Assembly: GCA_023053685.1 (NCBI GenBank)
Contig: JALIGW010000286.1
Coordinates: forward strand, 41,931 to 105,930
Origin: Diadophis punctatus similis
Taxonomy: Eukaryota > Chordata > Lepidosauria > Squamata > Dipsadidae
Reading direction: 5' to 3'
Length of the DNA stretch: 64,000 bases
In this document: piece by piece, positions 33,101 to 47,142 of the stretch
Layout of the letters: each line of letters opens with the position of its first letter
Position numbering within the stretch: position 1 is the first letter of the stretch
Notes under the pieces: model-generated
Databases searched by the model: none
What the model saw: the letters and a program-made list of their open reading frames with translations, nothing else
What the model was told of the DNA's origin: nothing
Program-made: the position numbers and the translations under genes

Positions 33101-36100
33101 ATCAAAAATCAAGCGAGAATTTGGCTTTCCGGCCTGTGGGGAACAGGAATATGTGTTTCATTTTCATTTCTGAGGTGTTTGTCAAAAGTCATATTTTTGG
33201 CTGTATTGAGTCCTAAGGCGAATGCTGTGTTAGACTTTGGGCTAGCTCTTCAGGGTAGGCTCGGAATCGAAAATCAAGCAAGAATTTGGCTTTCCAGCCC
33301 GTGGGGAACAGGAATATGTGTTTCTTTTTCATTTCTGAGGTGTTTGTCAAAAGTGATGTTTTTGGGCTGAATTGAGAAATAAGGCGAATGCTGTGTTAGA
33401 CCGTGAGCTAGCTCTTCAGGGTAGGCTCGGAATCGAAAATCAAGCGAGAATTCGGCTTTCCAGCCCGTGGGGAACAGGAATATGTGTTTCATTTTCATTT
33501 CTGAGGTGTTTGTCAAAAGTCATGTTTTTTGGCTGTATTGAGTCCTAAGGCGAATGCACTGTTAGACTTTGGGCTAGCTCTTCAGGGTAGGCTCGGAATC
33601 GAAAATCAAGCGAGAATTCAGATTTCCAGCCCATGGGGAACAGGAATATGTGTTTCATTTTCATTTCTGAGGTGTTTGTCAAAAGTCATGTTTTTTGGCT
33701 GTATTGAGTCCTAAGGCGAATGCAGTTAGACTTTGGGCTAGCTCTTCAGGGTAGGCTCAGAATCGAAAATCAAGCGAGAATTCGGCTTTCCAGCCCGTGG
33801 GGAACAGGAATATGTGTTTCTTTTTCATTTCTGAGGTGTTTTTCAAAAGTGATGTTTTTGGGCTGAATTTAGAAATTAGGCGAATGCTGTGTTAGACCTT
33901 GGGCTAGCTCTTCAGGAAAAGGTCGGAATCAAAAATCAAGCGAGAATTTGGCTTTCCGGCCTGTGGGGAACAGGAATATGTGTTTCATTTTCATTTCTGA
34001 GGTGTTTGTCAAAAGTCATATTTTTGGCTGTATTGAGTCCTAAGGCGAATGCTGTGTTAGACTTTGGGCTAGCTCTTCAGGGTAGGCTCGGAATCGAAAA
34101 TCAAGCAAGAATTTGGCTTTCCAGCCCGTGGGGAACAGGAATATGTGTTTCTTTTTCATTTCTGAGGTGTTTGTCAAAAGTGATGTTTTTGGGCTGAATT
34201 GAGAAATAAGGCGAATGCTGTGTTAGACCGTGAGCTAGCTCTTCAGGGTAGGCTCGGAATCGAAAATCAAGCGAGAATTCGGCTTTCCAGCCCGTGGGGA
34301 ACAGGAATATGTGTTTCATTTTCATTTCTGAGGTGTTTGTCAAAAGTCATGTTTTTTGGCTGTATTGAGTCCTAAGGCGAATGCACTGTTAGACTTTGGG
34401 CTAGCTCTTCAGGGTAGGCTCGGAATCGAAAATCAAGCGAGAATTCGGCTTTCCAGCCCATGGGGAACAGGAATATGTGTTTCATTTTCATTTCTGAGGT
34501 GTTTGTCAAAAGTCATGTTTTTTGGCTGTATTGAGTCCTAAGGCGAATGCACTGTTAGACTTTGGGCTAGCTCTTCAGGGTAGGCTCAGAATCGAAAATC
34601 AAGCGAGAATTCGGCTTTCCAGCCCGTGGGGAACAGGAATATGTGTTTCTTTTTCATTTCTGAGGTGTTTTTCAAAAGTGATGTTTTTGGGCTGAATTTA
34701 GAAATTAGGCGAATGCTGTGTTAGACCTTGGGCTAGCTCTTCAGGAAAAGGTCGGAATCAAAAATCAAGCGAGAATTTGGCTTTCCGGCCTGTGGGGAAC
34801 AGGAATATGTGTTTCATTTTCATTTCTGAGGTGTTTGTCAAAAGTCATATTTTTGGCTGTATTGAGTCCTAAGGCGAATGCTGTGTTAGACTTTGGGCTA
34901 GCTCTTCAGGGTAGGCTCGGAATCGAAAATCAAGCAAGAATTTGGCTTTCCAGCCCGTGGGGAACAGGAATATGTGTTTCTTTTTCATTTCTGAGGTGTT
35001 TGTCAAAAGTGATGTTTTTGGGCTGAATTGAGAAATAAGGCGAATGCTGTGTTAGACCGTGAGCTAGCTCTTCAGGGTAGGCTCGGAATCGAAAATCAAG
35101 CGAGAATTCGGCTTTCCAGCCTGTGGGGAACAGGAATATGTGTTTCATTTTCATTTCTGAGGTGTTTGTCAAAAGTCATGTTTTTTGGCTGTATTGAGTC
35201 CTAAGGCGAATGCACTGTTAGACTTTGGGCTAGCTCTTCAGGGTAGGCTCGGAATCAAAAATCAAGCGAGAATTCAGATTTCCAGCCCATGGGGAACAGG
35301 AATATGTGTTTCATTTTCATTTCTGAGGTGTTTGTCAAAAGTCATGTTTTTTGGCTGTATTGAGTCCTAAGGCGAATGCAGTTAGACTTTGGGCTAGCTC
35401 TTCAGGGTAGGCTCAGAATCGAAAATCAAGCGAGAATTCGGCTTTCCAGCCCGTGGGGAACAGGAATATGTGTTTCTTTTTCATTTCTGAGGTGTTTTTC
35501 AAAAGTGATGTTTTTGGGCTGAATTTAGAAATTAGGCGAATGCTGTGTTAGACCTTGGGCTAGCTCTTCAGGAAAAGGTCGGAATCAAAAATCAAGCGAG
35601 AATTTGGCTTTCCGGCCTGTGGGGAACAGGAATATGTGTTTCATTTTCATTTCTGAGGTGTTTGTCAAAAGTCATATTTTTGGCTGTATTGAGTCCTAAG
35701 GCGAATGCTGTGTTAGACTTTGGGCTAGCTCTTCAGGGTAGGCTCGGAATCGAAAATCAAGCAAGAATTTGGCTTTCCAGCCCGTGGGGAACAGGAATAT
35801 GTGTTTCTTTTTCATTTCTGAGGTGTTTGTCAAAAGTGATGTTTTTGGGCTGAATTGAGAAATAAGGCGAATGCTGTGTTAGACCGTGAGCTAGCTCTTC
35901 AGGGTAGGCTCGGAATCGAAAATCAAGCGAGAATTCGGCTTTCCAGCCCATGGGGAACAGGAATATGTGTTTCATTTTCATTTCTGAGGTGTTTGTCAAA
36001 AGTCATGTTTTTTGGCTGTATTGAGTCCTAAGGCGAATGCACTGTTAGACTTTGGGCTAGCTCTTCAGGGTAGGCTCGGAATCGAAAATCAAGCGAGAAT

Positions 36101-37360
36101 TCGGCTTTCCAGCCCGTGGGGAACAGGAATATGTGTTTCATTTTCATTTCTGAGGTGTTTGTCAAAAGTCATGTTTTTTGGCTGTATTGAGTCCTAAGGC
36201 GAATGCACTGTTAGACTTTGGGCTAGCTCTTCAGGGTAGGCTCGGAATCGAAAATCAAGCGAGAATTCGGCTTTCCAGCCCATGGGGAACAGGAATATGT
36301 GTTTCATTTTCATTTCTGAGGTGTTTGTCAAAAGTCATGTTTTTTGGCTGTATTGAGTCCTAAGGCGAATGCAGTTAGACTTTGGGCTAGCTCTTCAGGG
36401 TAGGCTCAGAATCGAAAATCAAGCGAGAATTCGGCTTTCCAGCCCGTGGGGAACAGGAATATGTGTTTCTTTTTCATTTCTGAGGTGTTTTTCAAAAGTG
36501 ATGTTTTTGGGCTGAATTTAGAAATTAGGCGAGTGCTGTGTTAGACCTTGGGCTTGCTCTTCAGGAAAAGGTCGGAATCAAAAATCAAGCGAGAATTTGG
36601 CTTTCCGGCCTGTGGGGAACAGGAATATGTGTTTCATTTTCATTTCTGAGGTGTTTGTCAAAAGTCATATTTTTGGCTGTATTGAGTCCTAAGGCGAATG
36701 CTGTGTTAGACTTTGGGCTAGCTCTTCAGGGTAGGCTCGGAATCGAAAATCAAGCAAGAATTTGGCTTTCCAGCCCGTGGGGAACAGGAATATGTGTTTC
36801 TTTTTCATTTCTGAGGTGTTTGTCAAAAGTGATGTTTTTGGGCTGAATTGAGAAATAAGGCGAATGCTGTGTTAGACCGTGAGCTAGCTCTTCAGGGTAG
36901 GCTCGGAATCGAAAATCAAGCGAGAATTCGGCTTTCCAGCCCGTGGGGAACAGGAATATGTGTTTCATTTTCATTTCTGAGGTGTTTGTCAAAAGTCATG
37001 TTTTTTGGCTGTATTGAGTCCTAAGGCGAATGCACTGTTAGACTTTGGGCTAGCTCTTCAGGGTAGGCTCGGAATCGAAAATCAAGCGAGAATTCAGATT
37101 TCCAGCCCATGGGGAACAGGAATATGTGTTTCATTTTCATTTCTGAGGTGTTTGTCAAAAGTCATGTTTTTTGGCTGTATTGAGTCCTAAGGCGAATGCA
37201 GTTAGACTTTGGGCTAGCTCTTCAGGGTAGGCTCAGAATCGAAAATCAAGCGAGAATTCGGCTTTCCAGCCCGTGGGGAACAGGAATATGTGTTTCTTTT
37301 TCATTTCTGAGGTGTTTTTCAAAAGTGATGTTTTTGGGCTGAATTTAGAAATTAGGCGAA
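31790..37360 (+). repeat. 21-monomer duplication (shift 3476 bp)
   Basis: Rare markers recur exactly 3476 bp apart. GAATTCAGATTTCC lies near 31795 and 35271, and near 33614 and 37090. GGCGAGTGCTGTG with GGGCTTGCTC lies near 33054-33080 and 36530-36556. A-type spacings in the first copy are 993, 827, 829, 827. The match ends near 37360, where the second copy has lost its A monomer and runs D directly into B. Confidence 0.8.
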
Positions 37361-39054
37361 TGCTGTGTTAGACTTTGGGCTAGCTCTTCAGGGTAGGCTC
37401 GGAATCGAAAATCAAGCAAGAATTTGGCTTTCCAGCCCGTGGGGAACAGGAATATGTGTTTCTTTTTCATTTCTGAGGTGTTTGTCAAAAGTGATGTTTT
37501 TGGGCTGAATTGAGAAATAAGGCGAATGCGGTGTTAGACCGTGAGCTAGCTCTTCAGGGTAGGCTCGGAATCGAAAATCAAGCGAGAATTCGGCTTTCCA
37601 GCCCGTGGGGAACAGGAATATGTGTTTCATTTTCATTTCTGAGGTGTTTGTCAAAAGTCATGTTTTTTGGCTGTATTGAGTCCTAATGCGAATGCACTGT
37701 TAGACTTTGGGCTAGCTCTTCAGGGTAGGCTCGGAATCGAAAATCAAGCGAGAATTCAGATTTCCAGCCCATGGGGAACAGGAATATGTGTTTCATTTTC
37801 ATTTCTGAGGTGTTTGTCAAAAGTCATGTTTTTTGGCTGTATTGAGTCCTAAGGCGAATGCAGTTAGACTTTGGGCTAGCTCTTCAGGGTAGGCTCAGAA
37901 TCGAAAATCAAGCGAGAATTCGGCTTTCCAGCCCATGGGGAACAGGAATATGTGTTTCTTTTTCATTTCTGAGGTGTTTTTCAAAAGTGATGTTTTTGGG
38001 CTGAATTTAGAAATTAGGCGAATGCTGTGTTAGACCTTGGGCTAGCTCTTCAGGAAAAGGTCGGAATCAAAAATCAAGCGAGAATTTGGCTTTCCGGCCT
38101 GTGGGGAACAGGAATATGTGTTTCATTTTCATTTCTGAGGTGTTTGTCAAAAGTCATATTTTTGGCTGTATTGAGTCCTAAGGCGAATGCTGTGTTAGAT
38201 TTTGGGCTAGCTCTTCAGGGTAGGCTCGGAATCGAAAATCAAGCGAGAATTCGGCTTTCCAGCCCGTGGGGAACAGGAATATGTGTTTCTTTTTCATTTC
38301 TGAGGTGTTTGTCAAAAGTGATGTTTTTGGGCTGAATTGAGAAATAAGGCGAATGCTGTGTTAGACCGTGAACTAGCTCTTCAGGGTAGGCTCGGAATCG
38401 AAAATCAAGCGAGAATTCGGCTTTCCAGCCCGTGGGGAACAGGAATATGTGTTTCATTTTCATTTCTGAGGTGTTTGTCAAAAGTCATGTTTTTTGGCTG
38501 TATTGAGTCCTAATGCGAATGCACTGTTAGACTTTGGGCTAGCTCTTCAGGGTAGGCTCGGAATCGAAAATCAAGCGAGAATTCAGATTTCCAGCCCATG
38601 GGGAACAGGAATATGTGTTTCATTTTCATTTCTGAGGTGTTTGTCAAAAGTCATGTTTTTTGGCTGTATTGAGTCCTAAGGCGAATGCAGTTAGACTTTG
38701 GGCTAGCTCTTCAGGGTAGGCTCAGAATCGAAAATCAAGCGAGAATTCGGCTTTCCAGCCCATGGGGAACAGGAATATGTGTTTCTTTTTCATTTCTGAG
38801 GTGTTTTTCAAAAGTGATGTTTTTGGGCTGAATTTAGAAATTAGGCGAATGCTGTGTTAAACCTTGGGCTAGCTCTTCAGGAAAAGGTCGGAATCAAAAA
38901 TCAAGCGAGAATTTGGCTTTCCGGCCTGTGGGGAACAGGAATATGTGTTTCATTTTCATTTCTGAGGTGTTTGTCAAAAGTCATATTTTTGGCTGTATTG
39001 AGTCCTAAGGCGAATGCTGTGTTAGATTTTGGGCTAGCTCTTCAGGGTAGGCTC

Positions 39055-39220
39055 GGAATCGAAAATCAAGCGAGAATTCGGCTTTCCAGCCCGTGGGGAA
39101 CAGGAATATGTGTTTCTTTTTCATTTCTGAGGTGTTTGTCAAAAGTGATGTTTTTGGGCTGAATTTAGAAATTAGGCGAATGCTGTGTTAGACCTTGGGC
39201 TAGCTCTTCAGGAAAAGGTC
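39055..39220 (+). repeat. Chimeric monomer at a 331-bp dimer step
   Basis: This lies between A monomers at 38890 and 39221, 331 bp apart. The front is GAATTCGG and CCCGTGG with GTTTGTC. The back is GAATTTAGAAATTAGG and CAGGAAAAGGTC. An equivalent chimera lies at 42033-42198 between A monomers at 41868 and 42199. Confidence 0.78.
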
Positions 39221-39835
39221 GGAATCAAAAATCAAGCGAGAATTTGGCTTTCCGGCCTGTGGGGAACAGGAATATGTGTTTCATTTTCATTTCTGAGGTG
39301 TTTGTCAAAAGTCATATTTTTGGCTGTATTGAGTCCTAAGGCGAATGCTGTGTTAGACTTTGGGCTAGCTCTACAGGGTAGGCTCGGAATCGAAAATCAA
39401 GCAAGAATTTGGCTTTCCAGCCCGTGGGGAACAGGAATATGTGTTTCTTTTTCATTTCTGAGGTGTTTGTCAAAAGTGATGTTTTTGGGCTGAATTGAGA
39501 AATAAGGCGAATGCTGTGTTAGACCGTGAGCTAGCTCTTCAGGGTAGGCTCGGAATCGAAAATCAAGCGAGAATTCGGCTTTCCAGCCCGTGGGGAACAG
39601 GAATATGTGTTTCATTTTCATTTCTGAGGTGTTTGTCAAAAGTCATGTTTTTTGGCTGTATTGGCTGTAAGGCGAATGCACTGTTAGACTTTGAGCTAGC
39701 TCTTCAGGGTAGGCTCAGAATCGAAAATCAAGCGAGAATTCGGCTTTCCAGCCCGTGGGGAACAGGAATATGTGTTTCTTTTTCATTTCTGAGGTGTTTT
39801 TCAAAAGTGATGTTTTTGGGCTGAATTTAGAAATT

Positions 39836-41159
39836 AGGCGAATGCTGTGTTAGACCTTGGGCTAGCTCTTCAGGAAAAGGTCGGAATCAAAAATCAAGCG
39901 AGAATTTGGCTTTCCGGCCTGTGGGGAACAGGAATATGTGTTTCTTTTTCATTTCTGAGGTGTTTGTCAAAAGTGATGTTTTTGTGCTGAATTGAGAAAT
40001 AAGGCGAATGCTGTGTTAGACCGTGAGCTAGCTCTTCAGGGTAGGCTCGGAATCGAAAATCAAGCGAGAATTCGGCTTTCCAGCCCGTGGGGAACAGGAA
40101 TATGTGTTTCATTTTCATTTCTGAGGTGTTTGTCAAAAGTCATGTTTTTTGGCTGTATTGAGTCCTAAGGCGAATGCACTGTTAGACTTTGGGCTAGCTC
40201 TTCAGGGTAGGCTCGGAATCGAAAATCAAGCGAGAATTCGGCTTTCCAGCCCATGGGGAACAGGTATATGTGTTTCATTTTCATTTCTGAGGTGTTTGTC
40301 AAAAGTCATGTTTTTTGGCTGTATTGAGTCCTAAGGCGAATGCAGTTAGACTTTGGGCTAGCTCTTCAGGGTAGGCTCAGAATCGAAAATCAAGCGAGAA
40401 TTCGGCTTTCCAGCCCGTGGGGAACAGGAATATGTGTTTCTTTTTCATTTCTGAGGTGTTTTTCAAAAGTGATGTTTTTGGGCTGAATTTAGAAATTAGG
40501 CGAATGCTGTGTTAGACCTTGGGCTAGCTCTTCAGGAAAAGGTCGGAATCAAAAATCAAGCGAGAATTTGGCTTTCCGGCCTGTGGGGAACAGGAATATG
40601 TGTTTCTTTTTCATTTCTGAGGTGTTTGTCAAAAGTGATGTTTTTGTGCTGAATTGAGAAATAAGGCGAATGCTGTGTTAGACCGTGAGCTAGCTCTTCA
40701 GGGTAGGCTCGGAATCGAAAATCAAGCGAGAATTCGGCTTTCCAGCCCGTGGGGAACAGGAATATGTGTTTCATTTTCATTTCTGAGGTGTTTGTCAAAA
40801 GTCATGTTTTTTGGCTGTATTGAGTCCTAAGGCGAATGCACTGTTAGACTTTGGGCTAGCTCTTCAGGGTAGGCTCGGAATCGAAAATCAAGCGAGAATT
40901 CGGCTTTCCAGCCCATGGGGAACAGGTATATGTGTTTCATTTTCATTTCTGAGGTGTTTGTCAAAAGTCATGTTTTTTGGCTGTATTGAGTCCTAAGGCG
41001 AATGCAGTTAGACTTTGGGCTAGCTCTTCAGGGTAGGCTCAGAATCGAAAATCAAGCGAGAATTCGGCTTTCCAGCCCGTGGGGAACAGGAATATGTGTT
41101 TCTTTTTCATTTCTGAGGTGTTTTTCAAAAGTGATGTTTTTGGGCTGAATTTAGAAATT
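39836..41159 (+). repeat. Tandem duplication of a 662-bp 4-mer variant
   Basis: The markers TTTTTGTGCTGAATT (about 39980 and 40642) and AACAGGTATATG (about 40261 and 40923) recur 662 bp apart. Each unit contains an A-front/B-back chimera, Ca, C and D. Limits are approximate. Confidence 0.75.
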
Positions 41160-44100
41160 AGGCGAATGCTGTGTTAGACCTTGGGCTAGCTCTTCAGGAA
41201 AAGGTCGGAATCAAAAATCAAGCGAGAATTTGGCTTTCCGGCCTGTGGGGAACAGGAATATGTGTTTCATTTTCATTTCTGAGGTGTTTGTCAAAAGTCA
41301 TATTTTTGGCTGTATTGAGTCCTAAGGCGAATGCTGTGTTAGACTTTGGGCTAGCTCTTCAGGGTAGGCTCGGAATCGAAAATCAAGCAAGAATTTGGCT
41401 TTCCAGCCCATGGGGAACAGGAATATGTGTTTCTTTTTCATTTCTGAGGTGTTTGTCAAAAGTGATGTTTTTGGGCTGAATTGAGAAATAAGGCGAATGC
41501 TGTGTTAGACCGTGAGCTAGCTCTTCAGGGTAGGCTCGGAATCGAAAATCAAGCGAGAATTCGGCTTTCCAGCCTTCGGGGAACAGGAATATGTGTTTCA
41601 TTTTCATTTCTGAGGTGTTTGTCAAAAGTCATGTTTTTTGGCTGTATTGAGTCCTAAGGCGAATGCAGTTAGACTTTGGGCTAGCTCTTCAGGGTAGGCT
41701 CAGAATCGAAAATCAAGTGAGAATTCGGCTTTCCAGCCCGTGGGGAACAGGAATATGTGTTTCTTTTTCATTTCTGAGGTGTTTTTCAAAAGTGATGTTT
41801 TTGGGCTGAATTTAGAAATTAGGCGAATGCTGTGTTAGACCTTGGGCTAGCTCTTCAGGAAAAGGTCGGAATCAAAAATCAAGCGAGAATTTGGCTTTCC
41901 GGCCTGTGGGGAACAGGAATATGTGTTTCATTTTCATTTCTGAGCTGTTTGTCAAAAGTCATATTTTTGGCTGTATTGAGTCCTAAGGCGAATGCTGTGT
42001 TAGACTTTGGGCTAGCTCTTCAGGGTAGGCTCGGAATCGAAAATCAAGCAAGAATTTGGCTTTCCAGCCCGTGGGGAACAGGAATATGTGTTTCTTTTTC
42101 ATTTCTGAGGTGTTTTTCAAAAGTGATGTTTTTGGGCTGAATTTAGAAATTAGGCGAATGCTGTGTTAGACCTTGGGCTAGCTCTTCAGGAAAAGGTCGG
42201 AATCAAAAATCAAGCGAGAATTTGGCTTTCCGGCCTGTGGGGAACAGGAATATGTGTTTCATTTTCATTTCTGAGGTGTTTGTCAAAAGTCATATTTTTG
42301 GCTGTATTGAGTCCTAAGGCGAATGCTGTGTTAGACTTTGGGCTAGCTCTTCAGGGTAGGCTCAGAATCGAAAATCAAGCAAGAATTTGGCTTTCCAGCC
42401 CGTGGGGAACAGGAATATGTGTTTCTTTTTCATTTCTGAGGTGTTTGTCAAAAGTGATGTTTTTGGGCTGAATTGAGAAATAAGGCGAATGCTGTGTTAG
42501 ACCGTGAGCTAGCTCTTCAGGATAGGCTCGGAATCGAAAATCAAGCGAGAATTCGGCTTTCCAGCCCGTGGGGAACAGGAATATGTGTTTCATTTTCATT
42601 TCTGAGGTGTTTGTCAAAAGTCATGTTTTTTGGCTGTATTGAGTCCTAAGGCGAATGCACTGTTAGACTTTGGGCTAGCTCTTCAGGGTAGGCTCGGAAT
42701 CGAAAATCAAGCGAGAATTCGGCTTTCCAGCCCATGGGGAACAGGAATATGTGTTTCATTTTCATTTCTGAGGTGTTTGTCAAAAGTCATGTTTTTTGGC
42801 TGTATTGAGTCCTAAGGCGAATGCAGTTAGACTTTGGGCTAGCTCTTCAGGGTAGGCTCAGAATCGAAAATCAAGCGAGAATTCGGCTTTCCAGCCGGTG
42901 GGGAACAGGAATATGTGTTTCTTTTTCATTTCTGAGGTGTTTTTCAAAAGTGATGTTTTTGGGCTGAATTTAGAAATTAGGCGAATGCTGTGTTAGACCT
43001 TGGGCTAGCTCTTCAGGAAAAGGTCGGAATCAAAAATCAAGCGAGAATTTGGCTTTCCGGCCTGTGGGGAACAGGAATATGTGTTTCATTTTCATTTCTG
43101 AGGTGTTTGTCAAAAGTCATATTTTTGGCTGTATTGAGTCCTAAGGCGAATGCTGTGTTAGACTTTGGGCTAGCTCTTCAGGGTAGGCTCGGAATCGAAA
43201 ATCAAGCAAGAATTTGGCTTTCCAGCCCGTGGGGAACAGGAATATGTGTTTCTTTTTCATTTCTGAGGTGTTTGTCAAAAGTGATGTTTTTGGGCTGAAT
43301 TGAGAAATAAGGCGAATGCTGTGTTAGACCGTGAGCTAGCTCTTCAGGGTAGGCTCGGAATCGAAAATCAAGCGAGAATTCGGCTTTCCAGCCCGTGGGG
43401 AACAGGAATATGTGTTTCATTTTCATTTCTGAGGTGTTTGTCAAAAGTCATGTTTTTTGGCTGTATTGAGTCCTAAGGCGAATGCACTGTTAGACTTTGG
43501 GCTAGCTCTTCAGGGTAGGCTCGGAATCGAAAATCAAGCGAGAATTCAGCTTTCCAGCCCATGGGGAACAGGAATATGTGTTTCATTTTCATTTCTGAGG
43601 TGTTTGTCAAAAGTCATGTTTTTTGGCTGTATTGAGTCCTAAGGCGAATGCAGTTAGACTTTGGGCTAGCTCTTCAGGGTAGGCTCAGAATCGAAAATCA
43701 AGCGAGAATTCGGCTTTCCAGCCCGTGGGGAACAGGAATATGTGTTTCTTTTTCATTTCTGAGGTGTTTTTCAAAAGTGATGTTTTTGGGCTGAATTTAG
43801 AAATTAGGCGAATGCTGTGTTAGACCTTGGGCTAGCTCTTCAGGAAAAGGTCGGAATCAAAAATCAAGCGAGAATTTGGCTTTCCGGCCTGTGGGGAACA
43901 GGAATATGTGTTTCATTTTCATTTCTGAGGTGTTTGTCAAAAGTCATGTTTTTTGGCTGTATTGAGTCCTAAGGCGAATGCACTGTTAGACTTTGGGCTA
44001 GCTCTTCAGGGTAGGCTCGGAATCGAAAATCAAGCGAGAATTCGGCTTTCCAGCCCATGGGGAACAGGAATATGTGTTTCATTTTCATTTCTGAGGTGTT

Positions 44101-46994
44101 TGTCAAAAGTCATGTTTTTTGGCTGTATTGAGTCCTAAGGCGAATGCAGTTAGACTTTGGGCTAGCTCTTCAGGGTAGGCTCAGAATCGAAAATCAAGCG
44201 AGAATTCGGCTTTCCAGCCCGTGGGGAACAGGAATATGTGTTTCTTTTTCATTTCTGAGGTGTTTTTCAAAAGTGATGTTTTTGGGCTGAATTTAGAAAT
44301 TAGGCGAATGCTGTGTTAGACCTTGGGCTAGCTCTTCAGGAAAAGGTCGGAATCAAAAATCAAGCGAGAATTTGTTTTTCCGGCCTGTGGGGAACAGGAA
44401 TATGTGTTTCATTTTCATTTCTGAGGTGTTTGTCAAAAGTCATATTTTTGGCTGTATTGAGTCCTAAGGCGAATGCTGTGTTAGACTTTGGGCTAGCTCT
44501 TCAGGGTAGGCTCGGAATCGAAAATCAAGCCAGAATTTGGCTTTCCAGCCCGTGGGGAACAGGAATATGTGTTTCTTTTTCATTTCTGAGGTGTTTGTCA
44601 AAAGTGATGTTTTTGGGCTGAATTGAGAAATAAGGCGAATGCTGTGTTAGACCGTGAGCTAGCTCTTCAGGGTAGGCTCGGAATTGAAAATCAAGCGAGA
44701 ATTCGGCTTTCCAGCCCGTGGGGAACAGGAATATGTGTTTCATTTTCATTTCTGAGGTGTTTGTCAAAAGTCATGTTTTTTGGCTGTATTGAGTCCTAAG
44801 GCGAATGCACTGTTAGACTTTGGGCTAGCTCTTCAGGGTAGGCTCGGAATCGAAAATCAAGCGGGAATTCGGCTTTCCAGCCCATGGGGAACAGGAATAT
44901 GTGTTTCATTTTCATTTCTGAGGTGTTTGTCAAAAGTCATGTTTTTTGGCTGTATTGAGTCCTAAGGCGAATGCAGTTAGACTTTGGGCTAGCTCTTCAG
45001 GGTAGGCTCAGAATCGAAAATCAAGCGAGAATTCGGCTTTCCAGCCCGTGGGGAACAGGAATATGTGTTTCTTTTTCATTTCTGAGGTGTTTTTCAAAAG
45101 TGATGTTTTTGGGCTGAATTTAGAAATTAGGCGAATGCTGTGTTAGACCTTGGGCTAGCTCTTCAGGAAAAGGTCGGAATCAAAAATCAAGCGAGAATTT
45201 GGCTTTCCGGCCTGTGGGGAACAGGAATATGTGTTTCATTTTCATTTCTGAGGTGTTTGTCAAAAGTCATATTTTTGGCTGTATTGAGTCCTAAGGCGAA
45301 TGCTGTGTTAGACTTTGGGCTAGCTCTTCAGGGTAGGCTCGGAATCGAAAATCAAGCAAGAATTTGGCTTTCCAGCCCATGGGGAACAGGAATATGTGTT
45401 TCTTTTTCATTTCTGAGGTGTTTGTCAAAAGTGATGTTTTTGGGCTGAATTGAGAAATAAGGCGAATGCTGTGTTAGACCGTGAGCTAGCTCTTCAGGGT
45501 AGGCTCGGAATCGAAAATCAAGCGAGAATTCGGCTTTCCAGCCCGTGGGGAACAGGAATATGTGTTTCATTTTCATTTCTGAGGTGTTTGTCAAAAGTCA
45601 TGTTTTTTGGCTGTATTGAGTCCTAAGGCGAATGCACTGTTAGACTTTGGGCTAGCTCTTCAGGGTAGGCTCGGAATCGAAAATCAAGCGAGAATTCAGC
45701 TTTCCAGCCCATGGGGAACAGGAATATGTGTTTCATTTTCATTTCTGAGGTGTTTGTCAAAAGTCATGTTTTTTGGCTGTATTGAGTCCTAAGGCGAATG
45801 CAGTTAGACTTTGGGCTAGCTCTTCAGGGTAGGCTCAGAATCGAAAATCAAGCGAGAATTCGGCTTTCCAGCCCGTGGGGAACAGGAATATGTGTTTCTT
45901 TTTCATTTCTGAGGTGTTTTTCAAAAGTGATGTTTTTGGGCTGAATTTAGAAATTAGGCGAATGCTGTGTTAGACCTTGGGCTAGCTCTTCAGGAAAAGG
46001 TCGGAATCAAAAATCAAGCGAGAATTTGGCTTTCCGGCCTGTGGGGAACAGGAATATGTGTTTCATTTTCATTTCTGAGGTGTTTGTCAAAAGTCATATT
46101 TTTGGCTGTATTGAGTCCTAAGGCGAATGCTGTGTTAGACTTTGGGCTAGCTCTTCAGGGTAGGCTCGGAATCGAAAATCAAGCAAGAATTTGGCTTTCC
46201 AGCCCGTGGGGAACAGGAATATGTGTTTCTTTTTCATTTCTGAGGTGTTTGTCAAAAGTGATGTTTTTGGGCTGAATTGAGAAATAAGGCGAATGCTGTG
46301 TTAGACCGTGAGCTAGCTCTTCAGGGTAGGCTCGGAATCGAAAATCAAGCGAGAATTCGGCTTTCCAGCCTGTGGGGAACAGGAATATGTGTTTCATTTT
46401 CATTTCTGAGGTGTTTGTCAAAAGTCATGTTTTTTGGCTGTATTGGCTGTAAGGCGAATGCACTGTTAGACTTTGGGCTAGCTCTTCAGGGTAGGCTCGG
46501 AATCGAAAATCAAGCGAGAATTCGGCTTTCCAGCCCATGGGGAACAGGAATATGTGTTTCATTTTCATTTCTGAGGTGTTTGTCAAAAGTCATGTTTTTT
46601 GGCTGTATTGAGTCCTAAGGCGAATGCAGTTAGACTTTGGGCTAGCTCTTCAGGGTAGGCTCAGAATCGAAAATCAAGCGAGAATTCGGCTTTCCAGCCC
46701 GTGGGGAACAGGAATATGTGTTTCTTTTTCATTTCTGAGGTGTTTTTCAAAAGTGATGTTTTTGGGCTGAATTTAGAAATTAGGCGAATGCTGTGTTAGA
46801 CCTTGGGCTAGCTCTTCAGGAAAAGGTCGGAATCAAAAATCAAGCGAGAATTTGGCTTTCCGGCCTGTGGGGAACAGGAATATGTGTTTCTTTTTCATTT
46901 CTGAGGTGTTTGTCAAAAGTGATGTTTTTGGGCTGAATTGAGAAATAAGGCGAATGCTGTGTTAGACCGTGAGCTAGCTCTTCAGGGTAGGCTC

Positions 46995-47142
46995 GGAATC
47001 GAAAATCAAGCGAGAATTCGGCTTTCCAGCCTTCGGGGAACAGGAATATGTGTTTCATTTTCAAAAGTGATGTTTTTGGGCTGAATTTAGAAATTAGGCG
47101 AATGCTGTGTTAGACCTTGGGCTAGCTCTTCAGGAAAAGGTC
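46995..47142 (+). repeat. Truncated 148-bp monomer (18-bp internal deletion)
   Basis: GTGTTTCATTTTC is followed directly by AAAAGTGATG, omitting the usual 18 bases that span CTGAGGTG. The front is C-like with the rare CCTTCGGGG. The back is D. TTTTC occurs on both sides of the lost segment, so a 5-base microhomology or slippage event is likely. The same CCTTCGGGG occurs in an undeleted monomer near 41573. Confidence 0.9.
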
